The notes: a model not told the origin generated them from the sequence alone. 64,000 nucleotides of DNA from Streptomyces sp. NBC_01214 (GCF_026340975.1 NZ_JAPEOS010000001.1:2502501-2566500), one strand, 5' to 3'; counted from the first letter of the stretch, positions 52,758 through 62,352 are shown. A program made the numbers and translations.

Positions 52758-54317
52758 TCACCGCGGCGGCCCCGGCGGCCCCGGCGGCCCCGGCGGCTTC
52801 GGCGGGGGCGGGGCTCCCGGCGGGGGCGGGGGAGTGAAGGGCGCCCGGCGGGGCGGCTTCGGCGGCATGGGTGACCAGGGCGGGACGCCCGTCACGGTCA
52901 CGTCCCAGGAGCCGTCCACCTCCCCGCCCGCTCCGGGCCGCGGACCGCGCGCGGGTCCGCCGTACGGTACGGCGCCGGGGTACGCGGCCGTCGCTGCCCG
53001 GGGGTCGGGCCACCCCGGCGCGGGCCCCGCCGCGCCGGCCCGGTCCGGCAGGGCCGCCCGACGCCGACGGGTCAGCAGGGCACCCGCCGCACCGGCCACC
53101 GCCCCCCAGAGCGCGCCCAGCAGCAGCGCGTACGGCACGTCCCCCCGCAGCTCCACCCCCGCGTCCACCGCGTTCACACCCAGTACCGCGAGGGATGCGT
53201 CCGCCGAGAACCCCGTCAACCGCACCAGCACCGCCAGGGCCACCCCGGTGGAGGCCGACAGTCGCGCCGCGCACCCCAGGATCCCGCGCCCCGGCGTCCG
53301 TACGGCCGCCAGCACGCCCGCGTAGAGCAGCAGCAGGGCCGCCCCTGCGACCAGCAGCCAGACCCGCTCGTCGTACTCCCCGAGACGAGCCACCGTCACC
53401 GGCTCCCGTGCGGACACCGCCAGCAGGTCGTCCAACGGATCGGGCAGCAGCCGGGCCGGAGCCCCCGTGACCCGGCCGCGCACCGGTACGAACAGCCCCA
53501 GCAGCACCCCCAGCCAGCTCCCGTTCGGCGCCGCCAGCAGCGCTCCGCCCAGCACCCGCCGCGGCTGGTCGTCGTCCAGCGCCGCCCACACGGCCGCGGC
53601 CCATCCGGCCGCCACCGCGACCAGCGTCATCGCCACCACCGCCGAGGCGGCCGGGCGCAGCCGGGCCAGCGCGGCCGGCCCGCGCCGCGAGACCAGCAGC
53701 GCGAGCGCCAGTACGGCGAGCACCCACACCCCCGCACCCAGCAGGGTCGGCCCGGGCTCCACCGAGAACCCCACCCGGGTCCGGGTCTCGATCAGGTCCC
53801 CGATGCGGTCCGGGAGCAGCCCGCCGATGTCCCCGATCCCCGGGATCTCGACCTTCGCGGGGGTCTTCGGCAGCGGCAGCGTCCCGTCGAGGGTGACCAC
53901 GTCGTGCCCGGCCCACGCCAGAGCGCCCGCCGTCGCGACGAACAGCGCCCCGAGGACCGCCACCCTGGCCGCCGTCTCCCCGTGCCCCGCCCCGGCCCGG
54001 AGGGAACGCAGGAACAACGCCGACAGGACCAGCGCCCCGGCCAGCGACACCCCCAAGGGCATGCCGTCCAGGGAGGTTTCGGCGCCCGCACCGGTGACGC
54101 CGAAGACCGAGACGTCACCCGAGGGGGTCACGGTTCCACCGACCGCGAGGACCACCGTGGCCGCCGTCATCGGGCCGAGCGAGCCCCCCGAGGCGTCGGA
54201 GGCGTCGGCGCCCAGCAGGTGCAGCCCGAGTCCGGCCACCCCCGCCATCGCGATCAGGGACCAGCCCACGGTGGCGACGGCGGACAGCAGCACGTCCCCC
54301 CAATGAATGCGGCGCAT
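52758..54317 (-). CDS. Streptophobe-family polytopic membrane protein
   Basis: This 519-residue protein has about ten hydrophobic helices. It starts MRRIHWGDVLLSAVATVGWSL, and the GTVTPSGDVSVFGVTGAGAETSLDGMPLGVSL segment, which is typical of the streptophobe family of Streptomyces membrane proteins as I recall it, is near residues 58-90. The C-terminal 100 residues are proline/glycine-rich and cytoplasmic, ending with repeated PPGPPGPP. The function is unknown. It is divergent from the FHA-ABC gene with about 230 bp between. Confidence 0.85.
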   Translation of the reverse strand: MRRIHWGDVLLSAVATVGWSLIAMAGVAGLGLHLLGADASDASGGSLGPMTAATVVLAVGGTVTPSGDVSVFGVTGAGAETSLDGMPLGVSLAGALVLSALFLRSLRAGAGHGETAARVAVLGALFVATAGALAWAGHDVVTLDGTLPLPKTPAKVEIPGIGDIGGLLPDRIGDLIETRTRVGFSVEPGPTLLGAGVWVLAVLALALLVSRRGPAALARLRPAASAVVAMTLVAVAAGWAAAVWAALDDDQPRRVLGGALLAAPNGSWLGVLLGLFVPVRGRVTGAPARLLPDPLDDLLAVSAREPVTVARLGEYDERVWLLVAGAALLLLYAGVLAAVRTPGRGILGCAARLSASTGVALAVLVRLTGFSADASLAVLGVNAVDAGVELRGDVPYALLLGALWGAVAGAAGALLTRRRRAALPDRAGAAGPAPGWPDPRAATAAYPGAVPYGGPARGPRPGAGGEVDGSWDVTVTGVPPWSPMPPKPPRRAPFTPPPPPGAPPPPKPPGPPGPPGPPR

Positions 54318-54549
54318 ACGGTGAACCCCCGATGCCTACCGAGCGGTACGCGACGGGACCACCGGGCGAGAAGTCCCGTATCTCACTCTCCGGGTGACTT
54401 TCGCCCCCGTCAACGGGCAGGCGTAGACGCCCCGGCAAGGCCCGGATTCCACATACGGCTGTAGGCCTGAAATAGTTCCCCCGGATGTTCGCCATCCCTA
54501 GACTCCCTGACGTCATGGGGGATTCTCGGGGGACTTAAGTGGGGCTGGA

Positions 54550-57081
54550 GTGCCGGAACTCGTACTGGAATTGAATGGAAGGACCTGGACGCTCGATCCG
54601 TCCAGGTCGTACTCGTTGGGGCGTGACCCCCAGGGAGACGTGGTGATCGACGATGCCCGGGTGTCGTGGCGGCACGCCACCATCACCTGGAACGGCCGGG
54701 GTTGGGGCATCGAGGACCACGGCAGCACCAACGGCACCTACGTGCACGGGGCCAGGGTCCAGCAGACCGAGCTCGTGCCCGGCACGCCGGTCCACCTGGG
54801 CAACGCGACGGACGGCCCGCGGCTGAATCTGAGCGCCGCCGCCGCGCCGCAGCCGGCCGTGGCACAGCAGGCCCCGGCCCAGGCGTACGCCCAGCCGCAG
54901 GCCCCGGCCTACCAGGCCCCGCAGCAGCAGCCCCAGCACCAGGCCTGGGAACAGCAACAGCAGCACGCACCACAGCAGCACGCGCAGCAGCCGCAGGCCC
55001 ACCTCCCGCACCAGCAGGGCGCCTCCGCTCCCCGCCCGGCGCAGGGCGGGGCCCCGGCCTACGGAGACCGCAGCCCGACGACGTTCCACCAGCTCTCGCT
55101 GGGCCACGTCATGCGGATCGGCCGTGCGCTGGAGAACGAGCTCGTGGTCTCCGACCTCCAGGTATCCCGCCACCACGCCGAGTTCCGCTCGATGCCCGGC
55201 GGCCGCTTCGAGATCCGCGACCTCGGCAGCCACAACGGCACCTACGTCAACGGTCAGCCGCTGGCGAAGTCCGGCACCGCTCTGCTGGGCCCGAACGACA
55301 TCGTCGGCGTCGGCCACTCGACGTTCCGGATCGTCGGTGACCGCCTCGAGGAGTTCGTCGACACCGGCGAGGTCTCCTTCTCGGCCCGCCACCTCACGGT
55401 CACGGTCGACGGCGGCAAGCAGATCCTCAAGGACGTCACCTTCGGCGTCCCGGAGAAGTCGCTGATCGGCGTCATCGGACCCTCGGGCTCCGGCAAGTCC
55501 ACCCTGCTCAAGGCGCTGACCGGCTACCGGCCCGCCGACCAGGGCGACGTCCTCTACGACAACCGCAACCTGTACAAGCAGTTCGCGGAGCTCCGCCAGC
55601 GCATCGGCCTGGTCCCGCAGGACGACATCCTGCACAAGGAACTGACCGTCCGCACCGCCCTGAAGTACGCGGCCAAGCTCCGCTTCCCGGGCGACACCGC
55701 CGAGTCCGAGCGCGCCGCCCGCATCGACGAGGTGCTGCGCGAGCTCAAGCTCGACATCCACAAGGACAAGAAGATCACCGCGCTCTCGGGCGGTCAGCGC
55801 AAGCGCGTGTCCGTGGCCCTGGAGCTGCTCACCAAGCCCTCGCTGATCTTCCTGGACGAGCCGACCTCCGGCCTCGACCCGGGCATGGACCGCGACGTCA
55901 TGCAGCTGCTGCGCGGCCTCGCCGACGACGGCCGCACGGTCCTCGTCGTCACCCACTCGGTCGCCGAGCTGGCCATCTGCGACAAGCTGCTGGTCATGGC
56001 CCCGGGCGGGTCGGTCGCGTACTTCGGTCCGCCGGACGAGGCGCTGAACTTCTTCGGCTACACCACGTGGGCGGACGTGTTCTCGGCCTTCGAGAACTAC
56101 CGCGACTACGACTGGGCCGGCCGATGGAAGGGCTCCCAGCACTACCAGCTCTACGCCGCCGACATCGACGCGGTCGCCCCGCAGTCCGTCGCGATGCCCC
56201 CGGTCCAGCAGATGCACCCGACCAAGCCGCAGGGCTGGGGCTCGCAGCTGTGGACGCTGATCCGCCGCTACGTCTCGGTGATCGCCTCGGACGTGGGCTT
56301 CCTGGCCCTGATGGTGCTCCTGCCCGCCGTCCTGGGCGTGGTCTCCACGGTGATCCCCGCGAAGTTCGGCCTCGCGCCCCCCGTCGCGCCGTCCCGCTTC
56401 AACGGCGACGCCGGCACGATCATGCTGATCCTCGCGGTCGGCATGTGCTTCTCGGGTGCCGCCAACTCGGTCCGTGAGCTGATCAAGGAACGGGTCATCT
56501 ACGAGCGGGAACGCGCGACCGGCCTGTACCGGTCCGCGTACCTCATGTCGAAGGTGATCGTCCTCGGCGTCATCACGGCCATCCAGGGCGTGATCATCTG
56601 CGCGATCGGCTTCTTCCCGCGCGACTTGCCCGCCGAGGGCCTGATCATGCCGCCGGCCGTCGAGATCTGCCTGTCGGTCATCGCGCTCGGCTTCACCTCG
56701 ATGATGTTCGGCCTGGTGATCTCCTCGCTGGTGAAGACCGCCGAGAAGACCATGCCCCTGCTGGTCATGTTCGCGATCGTCCAGGTCGTCTTCACCGGCA
56801 TCCTCTTCCAGGTCTACGACTCCCCGGGCCTGGAGCAGTTCGCCTGGCTGATGCCGTCCCGCTGGGCCATCGCCGCCGCCGGCACCACGCTGAACCTCGG
56901 CAAGCTCATGCCGCCGTGGGACGCGGAGAACCCGACCAACACCGACCCGCTCTGGGACGCCACGGTCGGCCAGTGGAGCCTGAACATCACCATCCTGCTG
57001 CTCATCGGCGTCGCCTGCGGCTTCGCGGTGCAGCGCCTGCTGCGCCGCCACGAGCCCGAGGTCATGCGCGCGGGCAAGTAG
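54550..57081 (+). CDS. ABC transporter with two FHA domains fused to ATPase and membrane parts
   Basis: This 843-residue protein has FHA domain 1 at about 1-90 (YSLGRDPQGDVVIDDARVSWRHATI, GSTNGTYV). A Gln/Pro/Ala-rich linker runs from 95 to 170, and FHA domain 2 from 180 to 265 (MRIGRALENELVVSDLQVSRHHAEF, GSHNGTYVNG). An ABC ATPase has Walker A GPSGSGKSTLLKAL near 312, signature LSGGQRKRVSVALELL and Walker B LIFLDEPTSGLDPG. An ABC2-type membrane domain of about six helices ends the chain. The two FHA domains bind phosphothreonine, so a Ser/Thr kinase probably controls it. The substrate is unknown. It starts with GTG at 54550. Confidence 0.93.
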   Translation: MPELVLELNGRTWTLDPSRSYSLGRDPQGDVVIDDARVSWRHATITWNGRGWGIEDHGSTNGTYVHGARVQQTELVPGTPVHLGNATDGPRLNLSAAAAPQPAVAQQAPAQAYAQPQAPAYQAPQQQPQHQAWEQQQQHAPQQHAQQPQAHLPHQQGASAPRPAQGGAPAYGDRSPTTFHQLSLGHVMRIGRALENELVVSDLQVSRHHAEFRSMPGGRFEIRDLGSHNGTYVNGQPLAKSGTALLGPNDIVGVGHSTFRIVGDRLEEFVDTGEVSFSARHLTVTVDGGKQILKDVTFGVPEKSLIGVIGPSGSGKSTLLKALTGYRPADQGDVLYDNRNLYKQFAELRQRIGLVPQDDILHKELTVRTALKYAAKLRFPGDTAESERAARIDEVLRELKLDIHKDKKITALSGGQRKRVSVALELLTKPSLIFLDEPTSGLDPGMDRDVMQLLRGLADDGRTVLVVTHSVAELAICDKLLVMAPGGSVAYFGPPDEALNFFGYTTWADVFSAFENYRDYDWAGRWKGSQHYQLYAADIDAVAPQSVAMPPVQQMHPTKPQGWGSQLWTLIRRYVSVIASDVGFLALMVLLPAVLGVVSTVIPAKFGLAPPVAPSRFNGDAGTIMLILAVGMCFSGAANSVRELIKERVIYERERATGLYRSAYLMSKVIVLGVITAIQGVIICAIGFFPRDLPAEGLIMPPAVEICLSVIALGFTSMMFGLVISSLVKTAEKTMPLLVMFAIVQVVFTGILFQVYDSPGLEQFAWLMPSRWAIAAAGTTLNLGKLMPPWDAENPTNTDPLWDATVGQWSLNITILLLIGVACGFAVQRLLRRHEPEVMRAGK

Positions 57082-57141
57082 GACGCGGGCGGGACGACCG
57101 CACGCACGTATCGCGCACGCACGTGCGCGCGCACGACAAAC

Positions 57142-57183
57142 GCCTCAGGGCGGCATCCGGAAGTCCGGGTGCCGCCCTGAGGC
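57142..57183. terminator. Terminator between the FHA-ABC gene and the transglycosylase gene
   Basis: GCCTCAGGGCGGCA and TGCCGCCCTGAGGC form a perfect 14-bp stem with a 14-nt loop. On the minus strand it is followed by GTTTGTCG, and it lies between convergent genes. It probably serves both. Confidence 0.85.
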
Positions 57184-57208
57184 GCATGGGGCTTGGGTGC
57201 GTCGAGGC

Positions 57209-57889
57209 CTAGTAGGCGCTGTTGACGTTGTCCATGGAGCCGTAGCGGTCGGCCGCGTAGTTGCAGGCGGCGACGATGTTGGCGACCGGGTCGTACTGGT
57301 CGAACTTGGTGCCCTTGACGTGGTACGCCTTGAAGGTCGGGAGGATGACCTGGAGCAGACCCTTGCTGGGGATGCCGTTCTGGGCGTTGATGTCCCAGTT
57401 GTTGATCGCCATCGGGTTACCGCTGGACTCGCGCATGATGTTCTTGTGGATGCCGGCGTAGGTACCCGGAATGCCCTCCTTCTTCATGATGAAGAGGGCT
57501 TCCTTGATCCAGCCGTCGAGGTTGTTCGCGAAGACCGGGGTGCGGGCGGCGGAACGGCTCGCGGCCGTCTTCGCCTCGCGCGCCTTCTTCGCGGCGGCCT
57601 CGGCCTTGGCCTTGGCGTCGGCGTCGGCCTTGATCTTGGCCGCGGCCTTCGCGTTCGCCTGGGCGATGACCTGCTGGGCGGAGAGGTTTCCGTGCAGCGC
57701 CTTCGTCTGCGCGCCGTTGACGGCCTGGGTCCAGGCGACGGGGGCGGCGTTGATGGTCTCGGCCTCGGCGGCGTCGGCCGGGATGAGGGAGAAGGCGACG
57801 GCGGCGGCGCTCAGCGTGGCGACACCGGCGATGGACAGCTTGTGTGCCTTCGTCAGACGACTGTGACCGGGGGTGCGGGAAGCAGACAT
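57209..57889 (-). CDS. Secreted transglycosylase-SLT-like protein
   Basis: This 226-residue protein starts at the ATG at 57889. The signal peptide is KAHKLSIAGVATLSAAAVAFSLIPADA, followed by a coiled Ala/Lys/Glu-rich linker (about 75-115: repeated AKAAAKIKADADAKAKAEAA). A lysozyme-like domain of about 85 residues follows with GIHKNIMRESSGNPMAINNWDINAQNG (catalytic Glu in the ES motif), SKGLLQVI and VANIVAACNYAADRYGS. This pattern is that of soluble lytic transglycosylases acting on peptidoglycan. Confidence 0.9.
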   Translation of the reverse strand: MSASRTPGHSRLTKAHKLSIAGVATLSAAAVAFSLIPADAAEAETINAAPVAWTQAVNGAQTKALHGNLSAQQVIAQANAKAAAKIKADADAKAKAEAAAKKAREAKTAASRSAARTPVFANNLDGWIKEALFIMKKEGIPGTYAGIHKNIMRESSGNPMAINNWDINAQNGIPSKGLLQVILPTFKAYHVKGTKFDQYDPVANIVAACNYAADRYGSMDNVNSAY

Positions 57890-58042
57890 GGCGGGGCAAC
57901 CTCTTCGAATAGCGGGAGTCGCAGGAAGGCGCTTTGTGGATCCGGGGATCCGCGGTGCTGTGCGACGGGAGCAATTCTTAGCGGCGGCAAAATCCTGTGG
58001 CAAAGGTGTGACGTACGATCCCGCTTAGTGGATCACGCGCGG

Positions 58043-58072
58043 GCGCCGAGGCCCGATCCCGGGCCTCGGCGC
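58043..58072 (-). terminator. Hairpin downstream of queA
   Basis: GCGCCGAGGCCCG and CGGGCCTCGGCGC are perfectly complementary (13 bp) around ATCC. It lies about 100 bp past the queA stop on the minus strand and about 150 bp before the transglycosylase start. It most likely ends the queA transcript. The rest of 57890-58171 holds no gene that I can support. Confidence 0.75.
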
Positions 58073-58171
58073 TAGGTGGGACAGCACTGACAGGGTCTTT
58101 ATTCGTCCACTAGGCGGCTTCGTAAGTGATGTGGGTCCTATGTGCGGGGTCACATGGGGTGCGTGGCGATT

Positions 58172-59323
58172 TCACCGTACGTTGCTGTCGCAATGCATAT
58201 GGTCACGGTTCTCGTCCTTGAGTAGCAGATGGACGTCCCCGAACTCGTGCCAGAGGCAGAGCCGGGCCAGTGCCTCGGCATACCCGAGCCGTACGGCGGC
58301 CCGCCCCGCGACCGCCTCCAGCATCAGCAGATGGGACGCCTCGGGCTCGTGCAGCCCGGTCAGCAGCCCGTCCACGACCCGTACCCCGCGCTCAGGAGTC
58401 ACCACCAGATCGGTCCACCCGGCGGCCGGGCGCACCCGCCCCGATGCGTCCGCGGCCGATTCCAGGGCCCGTACCGCCGTGGTCCCCACCGCGATGACCC
58501 TCCCTCCTGCGGCCCCGGCGGCGTTCACCAGCCCCGCCGTCGTGGCGGACACCTCGTACCGCTCCGGATACGGGGGCTCGTGCGCCTCCTGCGAGGCCAC
58601 CCCCGTGTGCAGGACCAGCGGGGCGAACTGCACCCCCCGGCTCACCAGCCGCGCCACCAGCTCCGCCGTGAAGGGCCGGCCCGCGCTCGGCATCTCTGCC
58701 GAGCCCGCCCCGTCGGCGGCCGGCACCGCGAACACCGTCTGATAGGCCGAGATCGGCTGGTCCCGCTCCGTGTACGCGTACCGGATCGGCCGCCCGTACG
58801 TCCGCAGCAGCCCCGGCACCCCGTCCGGCGCGGGGGAGGGGCGCGCCCACCACAGCCGGTCCGCGCCCGCCGCCAGGGGCTCCTCCAGGGTGAGGCGGTG
58901 CCCGCCCGGCAGCTCCAGCACCGCCCCGGCGGGCCCCCCGGTGCGCGGCCGCGTCGTCCCGCCGCCGGCCGGGGTGCGCAGCTCCACCGCCCAGCGGCCG
59001 CCCCGGGGCCTCGCTCCGGGGTATCCCCCGTCGCCCCGGGTCGAGAAGTGCACCACCAGGGCCTCGCCGCCCAGCCGGGCGTCCACGGCGGCCGCCAGCG
59101 TGGTCGAGGTGTTCACCACCAGTACGTCCCCGGCTCGCAGCAGCCCCGGCAGCTCCCGGAAGGCGTGCAGCGACACCTGCTCGCTGCCCCGGGACAACAG
59201 GAGCCGCACGGCGTCCCGTCCCAGCCCAGGCCCCCGCTGCTCGGCCGGGATCCGGGCCAACAGTTGTGGCGGTATGTCCCTTATATATGGACCTGTCTCC
59301 GGCAGGGTCCGATACCGGCTCAC
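58172..59323 (-). CDS. queA: Divergent QueA-like tRNA ribosyltransferase-isomerase
   Basis: This 383-residue protein has the QueA architecture: LLLSRGSEQVSLHAFRELP, GDVLVVNTSTTLAAAVDARL, LLRTYGRPIRYAY, QTVFA, PLVLHTGVAS, and SHLLMLEAVAGRAAVRLGYAEAL. QueA adds the cyclopentenediol precursor to 7-aminomethyl-7-deazaguanine in tRNA. Several usual motifs are altered: NDTKVIPARL is here NTSTTLAAAVDARL, and the MHxE segment is missing. No other queuosine genes are in the window. The GTG start overlaps the preceding SDR stop (GTGA). Confidence 0.82.
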   Translation of the reverse strand: MSRYRTLPETGPYIRDIPPQLLARIPAEQRGPGLGRDAVRLLLSRGSEQVSLHAFRELPGLLRAGDVLVVNTSTTLAAAVDARLGGEALVVHFSTRGDGGYPGARPRGGRWAVELRTPAGGGTTRPRTGGPAGAVLELPGGHRLTLEEPLAAGADRLWWARPSPAPDGVPGLLRTYGRPIRYAYTERDQPISAYQTVFAVPAADGAGSAEMPSAGRPFTAELVARLVSRGVQFAPLVLHTGVASQEAHEPPYPERYEVSATTAGLVNAAGAAGGRVIAVGTTAVRALESAADASGRVRPAAGWTDLVVTPERGVRVVDGLLTGLHEPEASHLLMLEAVAGRAAVRLGYAEALARLCLWHEFGDVHLLLKDENRDHMHCDSNVR

Positions 59324-60243
59324 CGCCCACCCCCCACACCCGCCCCCGCGGCGGCCCCCGAGCCCGCCCCCGCGGCGGTCTCCGCACCCGCTCCCGCGGC
59401 GGCCCCCGAGCCCGCTCCCGCGGCGGTCTCCGCACCCGCCGCCGCGGCCGTCTCCGGGCCTGCCTCCGCGCCTGCTCCTGCGGTCGCCTCCGCGCCCGCC
59501 CCTGCCTCCGCGCCTGCGGCGGCCCCCTGGCCCGCCCCCGCGGCCGCCTCCGCCGCCAGCTCCCGCGCCGTGTACCGCCCGCTCGGCAGCTCCCGCTCCA
59601 CCAGCCGCAGCAGCGCCGGAGCCACCTCCTCCGGCGTCGGCAGCCCCGCCAGGTCCTCGTCCGGCTCGGCCGCCGCCATCATCCGCGTCCGCATCGACCC
59701 CGGATCGGCCCACCACACCCGCAGCCCCGGCTCCTCCACCGCCAGCACGGCCGACACCAGGTCCCCCGCCGCCTTGGTCGCCCCGTACGCCCCCCACGTC
59801 GCGTACGCCACCACCGCCGCGTCCGAGCTGATGTTCAGCACCGCCCCGGCCCGCGCCGCCCGCAACAGCGGCAGCCCCTCCTGGACCAGCCCCAGCGGCC
59901 CCACCACGTTGACCTCGAAGGCCTCCCGCAGCCCGTCCAACGCGTGCTCCGCCAGCGGCACCAACGGCTCGGCACCGAGCACCCCCGCGTTGTTCACCAG
60001 CAGGTCCAGCCCGCCCAGCTCCCGCGCCGCCGCCACCAGCGCCGCCCGGTGCGCCGCCGAGGACACGTCCCCGGCCACCGCCACCACCCGCGCCCCCGCC
60101 GCCCGGGCGGGCCCGGCCGCGGTCTCCTCCAGCGCCGCCGCACCCCGTGCGCTCAGCACCAGGTCCCAGCTCCGCGCCGCCAGCTCCCCGGCCAGCGCCC
60201 GGCCCAGCCCCCTGGACGCCCCCGTCACGATCGCCACCGACAT
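59320..60243 (-). CDS. SDR oxidoreductase with an Ala/Gly repeat tail
   Basis: This 307-residue protein has a classical SDR core in residues 1-235: TGASRGLGRA near 7-16, NNAGVLGA, NISSDAAVV, and YGATKAAGDLV with the Tyr-xxx-Lys pair. The last 75 residues are an Ala/Gly/Glu/Thr repeat built from GAETAAGAGSGAAAGA units and encoded by a 48-bp tandem repeat. The core alone matches normal SDR length, so the tail is an addition. It overlaps the QueA gene that follows. Confidence 0.9.
   Translation of the reverse strand: MSVAIVTGASRGLGRALAGELAARSWDLVLSARGAAALEETAAGPARAAGARVVAVAGDVSSAAHRAALVAAARELGGLDLLVNNAGVLGAEPLVPLAEHALDGLREAFEVNVVGPLGLVQEGLPLLRAARAGAVLNISSDAAVVAYATWGAYGATKAAGDLVSAVLAVEEPGLRVWWADPGSMRTRMMAAAEPDEDLAGLPTPEEVAPALLRLVERELPSGRYTARELAAEAAAGAGQGAAAGAEAGAGAEATAGAGAEAGPETAAAAGAETAAGAGSGAAAGAGAETAAGAGSGAAAGAGVGGGR
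59345..59540. repeat. 48-bp tandem repeat encoding the SDR tail
   Basis: Two near-identical 48-bp units lie at 59351-59398 and 59399-59446 (beginning GCGGCCCCCGAGCCCGC), each encoding 16 residues. Degenerate partial units follow to about 59540. The repeat stays in frame with the SDR gene and ends just before the overlap with queA. Confidence 0.85.
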
Positions 60244-60399
60244 GACAGCACCCTCGCCTTCCGTCCCGATCAGCAGATGCCCCCAACGTAGGAACGGCCC
60301 GCCCCCGCCGCCTCGGCCACGAGCCCCACCCCCGCAGGTCCCTTGGACCTACGTCCACGGCCCGATCCCGCAGGTCACAGCCGCGGGTACGGTGAGCCC

Positions 60400-61548
60400 A
60401 TGACCGGTAGCCCCCCGCACGGCGGGCCCCCCAGCGGCCTGGCCGCCGTGAGCACCGCACTGCTCGCCATGAGCCGCCGCCTGGAGGTCCGCGACGTCCT
60501 GCGCACGATCGTCGTGTCCGCCCGCGAACTCCTGGACGCCGAGTACGCGGCCCTGGGCGTCCCGGACGACCACGGCGGCTTCGCCCAGTTCGTCGTGGAC
60601 GGCATCAGCGCGGAGCAGTGGCGGCGCATCGGCCCGCTGCCCCGCCAGCACGGCATCCTCGCCGCGATGCTCCACGAGGGCGGCCCCGAGCGCCTGGCCG
60701 ACGTGCGCAAGGACCCGCGCTTCGAGGGCTGGCCGGCCGCCCACCCGGAGATGTCCGACTTCCTCGGCATGCCCGTGCGCGACGGCGACGAGACCCTCGG
60801 AGCCCTCTTCCTGGCGAACAAACGCGGCCCCCGCGGGTTCACCGACGAGGACCAGGAACTCCTCTCCCTCCTCGCCCAGCACGCGGCGATCGCCCTGACC
60901 AACGCCCACCTCTACGAGCGCAGCCGCGAGCTCACCATCGCCGAGGAGCGCTCCCGGCTCGCCCACGAGCTGCACGACGCCGTCAGCCAGAAGCTCTTCT
61001 CGCTCCGCCTCACCGCCCAAGCCGCCGCCACCCTGGTCGACCGCGACCCGGCCCGGGCCAAGGACGAGCTCCAGCAGGTGGCGGCCCTGGCGGCGGAGGC
61101 CGCCGACGAGCTGCGCGCCGCCGTGACCGAGCTGCGCCCGGCCGCCCTGGACGAGGACGGACTGGTCGCCACCCTCCGTACGCACGTCCACGTCCTCGAC
61201 CGCGCCCACGCCGCGCACGTCACCTTCACCTGTGACGGCGTACGGGCCCTGCCGGCGACCCAGGAGGAAGCGCTGCTCCGCGTCGCCCAGGAGGCCCTGC
61301 ACAACGCCCTGCGCCACTCGGACGGCGACCGCGTCGAGGTCACCCTGGCCCGGACGCCCGCCGGGGGCGCCGTCCTCAAGGTCCTCGACACCGGCAAGGG
61401 CTTCGACCCCCGGACCGTCCGCAGGGCGGGCCGGCACCTGGGCCTGGTCTCCATGCGGGACCGCGCGAGCGGCGTCGGCGGCATGCTCACCGTGCACTCG
61501 GAGCCCGGTCGGGGCACCACGATCGAGATGGAGGTCCCCGGTGGCTGA
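60400..61548 (+). CDS. GAF-domain histidine kinase (HisKA_3 type)
   Basis: This 382-residue soluble kinase has a GAF domain at about 10-165 ([23 protein letters not shown] through [13 protein letters not shown]). A HisKA_3 dimerisation/phosphoacceptor region follows ([19 protein letters not shown], the His of HELHD). The HATPase domain has the N box [13 protein letters not shown] and G box DTGKGFDP with [11 protein letters not shown]. It has no membrane segment, so it senses a cytoplasmic signal. It overlaps the response regulator by 8 bp. The ATG at 60400 is preferred. Confidence 0.93.
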   Translation: MTGSPPHGGPPSGLAAVSTALLAMSRRLEVRDVLRTIVVSARELLDAEYAALGVPDDHGGFAQFVVDGISAEQWRRIGPLPRQHGILAAMLHEGGPERLADVRKDPRFEGWPAAHPEMSDFLGMPVRDGDETLGALFLANKRGPRGFTDEDQELLSLLAQHAAIALTNAHLYERSRELTIAEERSRLAHELHDAVSQKLFSLRLTAQAAATLVDRDPARAKDELQQVAALAAEAADELRAAVTELRPAALDEDGLVATLRTHVHVLDRAHAAHVTFTCDGVRALPATQEEALLRVAQEALHNALRHSDGDRVEVTLARTPAGGAVLKVLDTGKGFDPRTVRRAGRHLGLVSMRDRASGVGGMLTVHSEPGRGTTIEMEVPGG

Positions 61549-62203
61549 CAGCACCGGCCGGAGCGGCAGCGGCATTCGAGTACTGCTGGTCGACGACCAC
61601 CAGGTGGTCCGGCGGGGCCTGCGGACCTTCCTGGAGGTCCAGGAGGACATCGAGGTGGTCGGCGAGGCCTCCGACGGCGAAGAGGGCATCGCCCGCGCCG
61701 AGGAGCTGGGGCCCGACGTGATCCTGATGGACATCAAGATGCCGGGCACCGACGGCATCGAGGCGCTGCGCAGGCTGCGCGAGCTGGCGAACCCGGCCCG
61801 CGTGCTGATCGTCACCAGCTTCACCGAGCAGCGGACGGTGGTCCCCGCCCTGCGGGCCGGTGCGGCCGGATACGTCTACAAGGACATCGACCCGGAGGCG
61901 CTTGCCGGAGCCATCCGCTCCGTCCACGCGGGCCACGTGCTCCTCCAGCCGGAGGTGGCCCTCGCCCTGCTCTCCCAGGACGACCAGGGCTCCCCGGCGG
62001 GCCGGCCCGGCTCGCTGACCGACCGCGAACGCGAGGTCCTGGGCCTGATCGCCGACGGCCGTTCCAACCGTGAGATCGCCCGCGCCCTGGTCCTCTCCGA
62101 GAAGACGGTCAAGACCCACGTCTCGAACATCCTGATGAAGTTGGACCTTTCCGATCGGACCCAGGCCGCATTGTGGGCGGTCAGGCACGGAATCGCCGAG
62201 TGA
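61541..62203 (+). CDS. LuxR-family (NarL-type) response regulator
   Basis: This 220-residue regulator has a receiver domain at about 12-130 with the acidic pair DDH, the phospho-acceptor Asp in [10 protein letters not shown] and the Lys in YVYKDI. A GerE/LuxR helix-turn-helix follows at about 150-215 ([41 protein letters not shown]). The GTG at 61541 lies inside the 3' end of the kinase gene, so the two are a coupled pair. The next gene on the same strand is a chaplin, a possible target. Confidence 0.95.
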   Translation: MADSTGRSGSGIRVLLVDDHQVVRRGLRTFLEVQEDIEVVGEASDGEEGIARAEELGPDVILMDIKMPGTDGIEALRRLRELANPARVLIVTSFTEQRTVVPALRAGAAGYVYKDIDPEALAGAIRSVHAGHVLLQPEVALALLSQDDQGSPAGRPGSLTDREREVLGLIADGRSNREIARALVLSEKTVKTHVSNILMKLDLSDRTQAALWAVRHGIAE

Positions 62204-62242
62204 TCGGAGGTAAATCAGATCGTCTCGCTCCGGACTGAGATT

Positions 62243-62260
62243 CATACGGTCGGGTGTATG
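62243..62260. promoter_or_regulatory. Inverted repeat upstream of the chaplin gene
   Basis: CATAC, 8 bp, GTATG is a perfect interrupted palindrome in the 150-bp gap before the chaplin. It may be an operator, possibly for the LuxR regulator next door. It is short and could be chance. Confidence 0.4.
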
Positions 62261-62352
62261 TAGCCCACATGGCGTATCCCGATCGCGGGCCGACCGTTCT
62301 CCAAGGCGTGTCGCGACGGCTGGTCGCGGCAGACGTACTGGAGGACGAGAAC

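Noticed and set aside
54535..57051. 838-codon minus-strand frame opposite the FHA-ABC gene
   Set aside because: It mirrors the codon bias of the real gene; the product is Arg/Asp/Val-rich low complexity with no domain.
57890..58130. Possible c-di-AMP (ydaO) riboswitch upstream of the transglycosylase gene
   Set aside because: Streptomyces wall-hydrolase genes often have one, but I could not find the conserved core in this leader; only a terminator-like hairpin is clear.
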